From the NCBI GenBank assembly GCA_002839435.1, contig PGYA01000003.1, forward strand, positions 1-64,000: 64,000 nt of DNA, written 5' to 3'. Both the position numbers and the translations under genes were made by a program. Within the stretch, counting starts at the first letter, position 1; the number at the start of each line of letters is the position of its first letter. This document shows, in pieces, positions 8,136 to 15,204 of this stretch. Origin of the DNA: Candidatus Riflebacteria bacterium HGW-Riflebacteria-2. Its GTDB lineage: Bacteria; Muiribacteriota; Ozemobacteria; Ozemobacterales; Ozemobacteraceae. Below the pieces are notes generated by a model. That model was not told where the DNA came from. It did no database searches and saw only the letters and a list, made by a program, of their open reading frames with translations.

Positions 8136-10337
8136 GTGAGCAAAAGGTCGTTGAAATCGCATACAAAATACAGCAAACCTGCGGCTGGCAAGCTTGAACG
8201 CAAGATAAAAGCCCTGCTGGCAAAAATGACGCTCGCTGAAAAAATCGGGCAGATGACTCTTTTTACGGCAATGTGGGCCGAGACCGGCCCGACGATCGAT
8301 AATAATTTCATGCAGTATGTCAGAGAAGGGCGTTGCGGTTCGATATTCAACGCCTACACAGCCGACTATACGCGATCGCTGCAGAAACTGGCAGTTGAAG
8401 AAACACGCCTCGGCATACCTCTGTTATTCGGTTTCGACGTAATTCACGGGCACCGCACCATTTTTCCGATTCCACTTGGCGAAGCCTGCAGCTGGGATCT
8501 GGCACTCATGGAAAAGTCGGCGCGTATTGCCGCTACCGAAGCTGCGGCAGAGGGCATCCACTGGACTTTCGCACCGATGGTTGACGTCGCACGAGATCCA
8601 AGGTGGGGGCGGGTTGCTGAGGGTGCCGGCGAAGATGTCTGGCTGGGCTGCCGCATTGCCATGGCGCGGGTGCGCGGCTTTCAGGGCAAAGATCTGACTG
8701 CCGACAATACGGTTCTTGCCTGCGCCAAGCATTTCGCGGCTTATGGTGGAGCTGAGGCCGGGCGCGATTACAACGTCGTCGATGTGTCTGAGCGCACCCT
8801 TGCCGAAGTTTATCTGCCACCGTTCAAAGCCTGTGTTGACGCTAATGTTCGCACCTTCATGCCAGCCTTCAATGAAATTGCCGGAATACCCTGTACGGCC
8901 AGCCGGTCTTTGCTTACTGAGACCCTGCGGCAGAAGTGGGGATTTTCCGGCATGGTGGTTACCGATTATACGGCAATCAATGAGCTTGTTCCGCATGGGG
9001 TTGCCGGCGATCTGACACAGGCCGGGCAGCTGGCCATCGAGGCCGGGGTTGATATGGACATGCAGGGTGGCGTCTATTTTACCCAGCTCGAAGCTCTGGT
9101 CAATGCCGGAAAGGTTTCGCCAGCCGCAATTGATGAGGCCGTCACGCGAGTCCTCCGAGTTAAGGCTGAACTGGGGTTGTTTGAAGACCCATATCGTTAC
9201 TGCTGCGAAAAACGCGAGAAACGCCGGATATTGTCGCCAGGGCACAAGGCTGTCGCCCAGAAAGTGGCAGAAAAATCGATGGTGCTTCTGCAGAACGAGG
9301 GAAACGTTCTTCCGTTCAACAGGAACCTGCGCAGTCTGGCGGTAATCGGGCCGCTGGCTGAAGCACAGCTGGAACTGCTCGGCAACTGGTATGGTGCCGG
9401 CGATGGCAGGAAAGTAGTTTCGGTAACCGCAGCGCTGCGCGACAAGCTTGGCGATAAGATTCAGATCACCACAGTTACAGGCTGCGAAGTAGACGACGAA
9501 GACGATTCGCAGTTTAAAACCGCAGTGGCTGCCGCTCGCCAGGCCGATGCCGTGCTGCTGGTTCTTGGCGAGAACGGCAACATGAGCGGTGAAGCCGCCT
9601 GTCGCGTCGATATCGATCTACCCGGCATGCAGAACCGGCTTGCCGAAGAAGTCGCCAGGGCGGCACAGGGTAAACCAGTCGCAGCGGTATTGTTCAACGG
9701 CCGGCCGCTGGCGATCAGCCGCCTGGCAAAAGCGGTGCCGGCAATTCTCGAAGCCTGGTTCCCCGGCACTATGGGCGGCCAGGCAGTTGCCGAAGTACTT
9801 TTCGGCGATACCAGTCCATCTGGCAAGCTGGTGATGAGCTTTCCGCGGCAGACCGGCCAGATACCGATATATTACGCGGCAAAAAACACCGGGCGGCCAA
9901 TCAGTCCCGACAAGTACACAAGCAAGTATCTTGACTGTGCCAACACACCTTTGTTTGCATTCGGGCATGGTCTGACCTACACGACTTTCAGCTACGGGCC
10001 GGTGCGGCTCAGCGCCACCAGCATGCCGACGCATGGCAAAATCAGGGCCGCGATTAAGGTGACGAACACCGGCAGCCGGGCGGGGGAAGAAGTTGTACAG
10101 CTGTATCTGCGCGACCTGGTTGCCTGCGTAACACGGCCGTTGAAAGAACTGAAGGGCTTCAAAAAGATAAAGCTCAAACCCGGCGCCAGCGCTGAAGTGA
10201 AATTTACGATCACCGCGGCCGAGCTCGCTTTTCCCGGGCCGGATCTGGAACCACTCGTCGAACCAGGTGAATTTGAAGTCATGATTTGCGGCAGTTCGTC
10301 AGTGGCAAGCGGCCAACGTTTCACTCTTCTGCCTTAA
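8136..10337 (+). CDS. Glycoside hydrolase family 3 beta-glucosidase
   Basis: This enzyme hydrolyses non-reducing terminal beta-glucosides with retention. The start is GTG at 8136, supported by AAGGAG 7 nt upstream. The (beta/alpha)8 domain (about 30-330) carries GFDVIHGHRTIFPIPLG, the AKHFAAYG motif and the nucleophile Asp277 in VVTDYTAI. The alpha/beta sandwich domain follows with a candidate acid/base Glu486 in the SGEAACR motif, then a fibronectin III-like C-terminal domain (about 640-733). There is no signal peptide, so it should act in the cytoplasm on imported oligosaccharides. It is the last gene of the glucanase-transporter operon. GH3 members act on beta-1,2-, 1,3-, 1,4- or 1,6-glucosides, so sequence alone does not fix linkage. 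Confidence 0.92.
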   Translation: MSKRSLKSHTKYSKPAAGKLERKIKALLAKMTLAEKIGQMTLFTAMWAETGPTIDNNFMQYVREGRCGSIFNAYTADYTRSLQKLAVEETRLGIPLLFGFDVIHGHRTIFPIPLGEACSWDLALMEKSARIAATEAAAEGIHWTFAPMVDVARDPRWGRVAEGAGEDVWLGCRIAMARVRGFQGKDLTADNTVLACAKHFAAYGGAEAGRDYNVVDVSERTLAEVYLPPFKACVDANVRTFMPAFNEIAGIPCTASRSLLTETLRQKWGFSGMVVTDYTAINELVPHGVAGDLTQAGQLAIEAGVDMDMQGGVYFTQLEALVNAGKVSPAAIDEAVTRVLRVKAELGLFEDPYRYCCEKREKRRILSPGHKAVAQKVAEKSMVLLQNEGNVLPFNRNLRSLAVIGPLAEAQLELLGNWYGAGDGRKVVSVTAALRDKLGDKIQITTVTGCEVDDEDDSQFKTAVAAARQADAVLLVLGENGNMSGEAACRVDIDLPGMQNRLAEEVARAAQGKPVAAVLFNGRPLAISRLAKAVPAILEAWFPGTMGGQAVAEVLFGDTSPSGKLVMSFPRQTGQIPIYYAAKNTGRPISPDKYTSKYLDCANTPLFAFGHGLTYTTFSYGPVRLSATSMPTHGKIRAAIKVTNTGSRAGEEVVQLYLRDLVACVTRPLKELKGFKKIKLKPGASAEVKFTITAAELAFPGPDLEPLVEPGEFEVMICGSSSVASGQRFTLLP

Positions 10338-10339
10338 AT

Positions 10340-10990
10340 ATGAAGCCGGGTGCTGAAAAATTTAATCTGTATGCGGTATTAGAGCTATTTCCGGCGTTGG
10401 GCATCGCCGTTTATTTTGTGCTTTTCTATGTGGCAGCGGCGCTTTATCCGGGTGGGTCGCAGGCAGATCTCAAATCGACTGGTTACAGCTGGATACACAA
10501 CTACTGGTGCGAGCTGATGAACCCTGAGGCGATGAACGGGCAACCGAATCCTGGTGTTGGTTATGCGATTATCGCCATGATATTTGCCGGCAGTGCAATT
10601 GGCGTTTTTTTCTACCGACTGCCCTTATACTGCAGAACAACGGTATTACGAGCCCGCGTGATAAAAATCAGCGCAGCACTGACCGGTCTTTCGGGCGTCT
10701 TGCTGTTCGGTGATTTTCATAATCCCGCCCTGCTCTGCTTCAGTATTGCAACGCTGGTGACACTACTGGTCGCGTTGGCGATACTGCTGGAAAACGGCAG
10801 AACAGGATTCATGGCAGCAGGCCTGTTAAGTCTGATACTGACTCAAATCAACAATGTAATGTATTATCTTCGCCTCGGTGTCGAGCACATTCCGTGGTTC
10901 CAGAAAGTAGCCATCACCGCGGTGCTGATCTGGGTTGCCAGCATGAATGTCAGGCTGAGCCGATTCAAAGACCCCACTTCTGGCGGTTGA
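10340..10990 (+). CDS. Six-helix membrane protein of unknown function
   Basis: I do not recognise a named family with certainty. From the ATG at 10340 the protein has 216 residues and about six transmembrane helices. A periplasmic-looking first loop contains YPGGSQAD and WIHNYWCELM. Similar hypothetical proteins with this loop occur, as far as I recall, in Bacteroidetes. The start lies two bases after the GH3 stop and has no clear ribosome-binding site; the frame is also open from 10286, which would overlap the GH3 end. It may be co-transcribed with the glucan operon, but nothing links it to sugar use. Its 3' end overlaps the convergent pilin-like gene by 26 nt. Confidence 0.6.
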   Translation: MKPGAEKFNLYAVLELFPALGIAVYFVLFYVAAALYPGGSQADLKSTGYSWIHNYWCELMNPEAMNGQPNPGVGYAIIAMIFAGSAIGVFFYRLPLYCRTTVLRARVIKISAALTGLSGVLLFGDFHNPALLCFSIATLVTLLVALAILLENGRTGFMAAGLLSLILTQINNVMYYLRLGVEHIPWFQKVAITAVLIWVASMNVRLSRFKDPTSGG

Positions 10991-12044
10991 TACTCGACAT
11001 ATCAACGGGTAAGCCGTTGCTTTCGGCAAACGTCTTGAATTCGTCCATCTGCTGAACCATCTGCTGACCGGCGTTGAAAATCTCAAACTTGGCGTTATAC
11101 ATTTCTTTGATAGCTTTTGTATCCATTCCTGATGAAAAAAGACCACCCTCGCCGCCGATGTCTTTGATCTTGTTCCAGTCCATTTTATCTTTGGCGTCCA
11201 TGCCTGCCAGGGCGTCTTTTACCTGCTGGGCCCGCTTTTTCTCGGAGTCTGAAAGCTTGCCGTCGCAGCCCGGGTCATAAAGCGCCTTCGGGTCGAGGTC
11301 GAGAATATCTTTGTCGATACTGCCCAGCTGATTTTCAACATCTTTAAGACCGTTAAAAAGCTCGTCCTTGACCTTGGCAAGTTCGCCCACAGTCATATTC
11401 TTAACATCCTTGAGCATTTCTTCAAACTCGCCGGTAAACTGCTGCACCAGCTGTTTGGAGTCTTCTTTGATCCCGGCCATGATGCTACCCTGGGTCGCGA
11501 AGAACTTATTGACGTCGCCAACGTCACGCCAGAAAGCATCGAGTTCTTCAGAGCTGTCTTCGCGCATGACGATCAGTTTTTCCTGCGCATATTCAGGCCC
11601 CTGCTCTTCGGGAATACCATCGAGCGCGGCTTTTACCTTGAGCGAAACCACCAGGCGGCCGGCTTCAGGCGTTTCACTGACCACGAAATCGGCGACATTC
11701 CGGCTCACCAGCCAGCGTTGTCCCTCAAAGCGCCTGATCAGGTCGGGCGCAACATAGAGATAACTCAACGAAACATCCTTGGTATCGTCTTTGCCTGGTT
11801 TGCGCACTTTTATCTCGATAACGTCATCGCTGACCTGTTTGAAAGTGCCCTTGCGCGCCTGACTCAGATCATTCTCGAGCAGTTTGAGCACCTTGTTGGC
11901 TTCCTGCTTGACGTAGTCGCGACTGGCGACCATCGCCCGTTTGGCTGAAGCATCCTTGAGCAGGTAGTAAATCGGCACCGAAATAATCGACAGAATTACC
12001 ACGCCCACCATAATCTCAATCAGAGTTGTGCCACGCTTTTTCAT
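10965..12044 (-). CDS. Type IV pilin-like protein with long helical C-terminus
   Basis: The N-terminus has a type III (prepilin) signal: a short basic leader MKKRG, then TTLIE with Glu at +5 and a hydrophobic helix. Prepilin peptidase would cut after Gly5. The pilin-like body runs to about residue 165. Then comes a roughly 190-residue charged, mostly helical tail that ordinary pilins lack. The protein is the last of three pilin-like genes read from the promoter near 15.15 kb, lying 21 nt after the preceding gene. It is likely a minor pilin or pseudopilin of a type IV pilus or secretion-like system. The role of the tail is unknown. Its 3' end overlaps a convergent membrane-protein gene. Confidence 0.75.
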   Translation of the reverse strand: MKKRGTTLIEIMVGVVILSIISVPIYYLLKDASAKRAMVASRDYVKQEANKVLKLLENDLSQARKGTFKQVSDDVIEIKVRKPGKDDTKDVSLSYLYVAPDLIRRFEGQRWLVSRNVADFVVSETPEAGRLVVSLKVKAALDGIPEEQGPEYAQEKLIVMREDSSEELDAFWRDVGDVNKFFATQGSIMAGIKEDSKQLVQQFTGEFEEMLKDVKNMTVGELAKVKDELFNGLKDVENQLGSIDKDILDLDPKALYDPGCDGKLSDSEKKRAQQVKDALAGMDAKDKMDWNKIKDIGGEGGLFSSGMDTKAIKEMYNAKFEIFNAGQQMVQQMDEFKTFAESNGLPVDMSSINRQKWGL

Positions 12045-12065
12045 GTTTTCTCTCCCCTCGTCAGA

Positions 12066-12527
12066 TCAGGGTTTCACTATCAGGAACGACTTGTTGCGAA
12101 CTACCGGCGGGGCCTTGCCGGCCCGGCTGAAAGAACAGGAAATATCAGTCTGAACCATGGTCTTGTCTGGCTTGCCATCTTTGAGAAGGAAGCTCCAGGT
12201 GCCGACTACTGCGAAATCCTTGTACTGCTTCTGAATTTCGAGAACTTCACTGAGACTGATCGGATAAAAACCGTCAGAAAGCACAAACGGCCCGACATTT
12301 TCGGCCGCTACGCCCTCAGCATCGATACGCTCGTAAAAGCGCTTGAAAGGCATCGCCTGAATCTCGGTCTTGATGCTCTCAAGAATACGTTCAGCCATCT
12401 GAATCTTTTCGGTTTCGATGACAACAACGGCATCACCTGAAGACATGCGCATCAGAGGTATCAGCGCAATAATCAATATGGTCAGTGCCAGAGATATTTC
12501 GACTAGTGTTACGGCATTTCTTTTCAT
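12066..12527 (-). CDS. Minor pilin-like protein (PilV/GspI-like)
   Basis: This is a 153-residue protein with prepilin leader MKRNA, then VTLVE with Glu at +5 and a long hydrophobic N-terminal helix. The residue before the cut is Ala rather than the usual Gly, a variant that prepilin peptidases can tolerate. The ATG shares its A with the TGA stop of the upstream PilX-like gene (TGATG), so translation is probably coupled. Size and gene order (large K/X-like protein, then a small I/V-like one, then a J/W-like one) resemble minor pilin operons that build the pilus tip. No catalytic role is expected. Confidence 0.75.
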   Translation of the reverse strand: MKRNAVTLVEISLALTILIIALIPLMRMSSGDAVVVIETEKIQMAERILESIKTEIQAMPFKRFYERIDAEGVAAENVGPFVLSDGFYPISLSEVLEIQKQYKDFAVVGTWSFLLKDGKPDKTMVQTDISCSFSRAGKAPPVVRNKSFLIVKP

Positions 12528-15106
12528 CAGTTGGTCCGGTCTGTCTTTTCAAATTTGAAATATGCGGTCTGCGCGCTGAAGGTAACATAATAGCGCGTCG
12601 GATCCCATTTTGCCACCGGTCTGATCATCGACAGCAGTGAACTGCGAGTATGATTGGACTGGTAGTAGACATGCAGGTCGCCCTGGCAGTCCTTGCGGTT
12701 GAAGCGGTTCAACACAAGATTACCATAAATCTTCATATTCGCGCCGATCGGGTTGGTAAAACCTTTGTCACCAAACAGGCAGGCGTGAACCTCGCGGCTG
12801 CCGTAATGGTTGATAAGCGCGCCGTTACGGGCCACAATCGAGAACACCGTGGCATTGCCGTTGGCATCAAAATCTTCTCTGGTGATATTGCCCTTGAAAT
12901 GCACGTTGGCGGCTGCCACGATAATACCGCGGCCCATGACATGCAGGTCGTCTTCTATCCACAGGTTATCGTTCACAAAAGTGACGCCATCGCAGATAAA
13001 AGTGCGTTTGCCGTTGTAGTCGATGACACGGTTTTCAATATCTCTATTGAAATCACGCGAAGTCGGGTAGAAATAGCTGGCCTTCTTGAGATACTGCGTC
13101 GGCGAATAGGTGTTAGAAGGCAGATTGCCAGCGTCATTCGGGTTCCAGGCGGTTTTGGCCTCATCGTCGCTCTTGTATGGCGGGAACATGCAATAACCGT
13201 ATGGCTCTTTCATGGCTTTAGCCCAGAACCACGGAATCGGAATATCGAGACCGGCGAAGCCGATGATCGGGATCGGCGGAATGTAGATCTTCACCAGCAG
13301 CAGGCTGATATGGGTGTAGACCTTTTTGAGATAGCCTTCAACGCGCATCGAGAAGGGGAATTCAATAAACAGATGACCGAATAGCAGGTTGCTGGCAAAT
13401 CTTGGCGGAATCGGCAGCCAGTAATTGCCGATGCCACCGGGGTCACCGCCGCCAAAGTAGGGCCAGTCAAATGGTTTACCTTTATCCCAGAAGTTGTAGC
13501 GGACACTCTTGAGATTCGGGATGACGTTGTGCTTATCGTCGGCATGGTCAGACGGATGATCGCCACTACAGGCAGTCTTGGGATAACCAGAATCAGACTT
13601 GTGTGGCGTCAACAGCGCGACGATTTCCATGCGTTTGAAAACTTCGAGAGCATCGCTGCCAAATGGCCACTTATCGAAAAGTGTCAGCTTGATCAGCATT
13701 TCCTTGGTGCCGTTAACGCGCACGAGTCCTGGCAACTGCAGCTTACGAAGCAGGTCTTTAATATTGAACGAAAAGATGTTCTTGAAGGTATCGAAAAAAG
13801 CGCCGAGCGATGGCATGTTGTGAATGACGATGGTGCCCATGCCTTCATCCCACTTGATCTGGTCGTCGCCCTGCCAGCCGTCAGAGTTCTCGAGCGATTT
13901 TTCGTAAAGCAGTTTCGAGTTGGCAATAAAAAATGTGTAGTCAGAAGCGATCGGCTGTATGTCGGCAACCCTGAACTCACGATGCATGACCAGCTTCTTT
14001 TTGATGACTGTTTCGTCAGGATAGTGCGGGTAATATTCGACTTCAGCGACAACCTCGAAAAAGCCCTGTTTCTCAACAGTAACGTCGAAGGACACATTGC
14101 CGGCGAAAGCCTGGAGAAAATCGGGTACACAGTTCTGAATGGCTGATTCGATGCGCTCGTTGATCGCCTTGAAGTCGATATTGAACTGCAGCTTTTCACC
14201 AAAGATTTTTTTGGCGATTTTCTGTGGAGTCAGCCCGAATTCTGAAGAAATTTTATTAAAGATCGCATCAACCGGTTTTTGCAGGATAATGCCGACGGGC
14301 ACCGGCACGCCCTGCACGATAATGGTAATACCTGAAATGTCTGGTGCCTTAAGCAGGGGGGTATCAGGCAGGAACTTGGCAACATCGACATTCGGCATCT
14401 GGAAACCACCAGCACCTGAGTTCTCGCCAGTCGGATCTTTGTTGATGCCTGATACGACGTCGGCCGCGCCGATCTTGATCTTGTCGTAAATAGAGCCAAG
14501 AAAGCCAGTTACCCGGCGCAGCGGCACTTCGACGCCACCAACCATGAAATCAGGGTTGTCAGCGAGAATGCCGAAGGCCTTTTTGATTCTGGCGGTACAG
14601 ATGACGCGAACACGGCCACCGCGGGCGTCAAACATACCCTTGAGGGGCGACAGCGGTGCTTCAGGATCTTCTGAAACCGTATCGTAAATGTATACAATGC
14701 CTTCTTCATAAAGAGGCTTGAAAAGCACGTTATTAAAGAGGTCGAGCTGCACATCGATACCGTTGGCCTTGGCATTCTTGAAACTGACCGGATCGATGTA
14801 AGCTCCGGCCACCGGCGCTGGCAACCGGAAATACATAAACCAGCTGCGCAACAGTTTGTCGGGCTTGGTAAAGAGTTCCCAGAAGGCGCTGTAATCGTTC
14901 ATGTTATCTTTAACTATTTTAAAAGTCAGATTGGCAGCAGATTCAGCACACTCCTCGGCATGCTTTTCGTGGCTCGAAAAGACTGTGCTCCAGCGGCCCG
15001 AAACGGACATGCGCGAAATGGCGATGCCGACCAGAACCAGAACGGAAAGAACGCCCAGCGCCATCAGATAGGCGGATCCACTCCTGCGTTTATTGCGTTT
15101 TTGCAC
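12527..15106 (-). CDS. Large PilX/GspK-like pilus-associated protein
   Basis: The N-terminus (RRSG, then SAYLMALGVLSVLVLVG) resembles PilX/GspK-type proteins, which lack the +5 Glu of major pilins and sit at the pilus tip. At about 860 residues it is far longer than PilX. The region beyond the helix is unfamiliar, with an aromatic, Pro/Gly-rich stretch at about 590-690 and a beta-rich end. The frame is also open from ATG 15127 and TTG 15133, but GTG 15106 has GGAGGAG at ideal spacing and leaves a 31-nt leader after the predicted promoter, while ATG 15127 would leave only about 10 nt. It heads the three-gene minus-strand pilin operon. It may present an adhesive or cargo domain at the tip. Confidence 0.65.
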   Translation of the reverse strand: MQKRNKRRSGSAYLMALGVLSVLVLVGIAISRMSVSGRWSTVFSSHEKHAEECAESAANLTFKIVKDNMNDYSAFWELFTKPDKLLRSWFMYFRLPAPVAGAYIDPVSFKNAKANGIDVQLDLFNNVLFKPLYEEGIVYIYDTVSEDPEAPLSPLKGMFDARGGRVRVICTARIKKAFGILADNPDFMVGGVEVPLRRVTGFLGSIYDKIKIGAADVVSGINKDPTGENSGAGGFQMPNVDVAKFLPDTPLLKAPDISGITIIVQGVPVPVGIILQKPVDAIFNKISSEFGLTPQKIAKKIFGEKLQFNIDFKAINERIESAIQNCVPDFLQAFAGNVSFDVTVEKQGFFEVVAEVEYYPHYPDETVIKKKLVMHREFRVADIQPIASDYTFFIANSKLLYEKSLENSDGWQGDDQIKWDEGMGTIVIHNMPSLGAFFDTFKNIFSFNIKDLLRKLQLPGLVRVNGTKEMLIKLTLFDKWPFGSDALEVFKRMEIVALLTPHKSDSGYPKTACSGDHPSDHADDKHNVIPNLKSVRYNFWDKGKPFDWPYFGGGDPGGIGNYWLPIPPRFASNLLFGHLFIEFPFSMRVEGYLKKVYTHISLLLVKIYIPPIPIIGFAGLDIPIPWFWAKAMKEPYGYCMFPPYKSDDEAKTAWNPNDAGNLPSNTYSPTQYLKKASYFYPTSRDFNRDIENRVIDYNGKRTFICDGVTFVNDNLWIEDDLHVMGRGIIVAAANVHFKGNITREDFDANGNATVFSIVARNGALINHYGSREVHACLFGDKGFTNPIGANMKIYGNLVLNRFNRKDCQGDLHVYYQSNHTRSSLLSMIRPVAKWDPTRYYVTFSAQTAYFKFEKTDRTN

Positions 15107-15143
15107 AGCCAACTCCTCCGAAATCATGCTCAATCCCCTTTTA

Positions 15144-15172
15144 ATTATACCCCATAGTTAATCTACACACAA
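15144..15172 (-). promoter_or_regulatory. Sigma-70-type promoter for the minor pilin operon
   Basis: On the minus strand TTGTGT (15172-15167) is followed after 17 nt by a perfect TATAAT (15149-15144). It drives the PilX-like gene and its two pilin-like followers, and it favours the GTG start at 15106. Confidence 0.6.
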
Positions 15173-15204
15173 TGAAGGGGGTACAGTCTTACTATATCTT
15201 CGAA

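Noticed and set aside
12650..13384. Plus-strand open frame inside the PilX-like gene
   Set aside because: Its sequence is low in complexity with no motif; the minus-strand frame has a promoter, start and neighbours that make sense.
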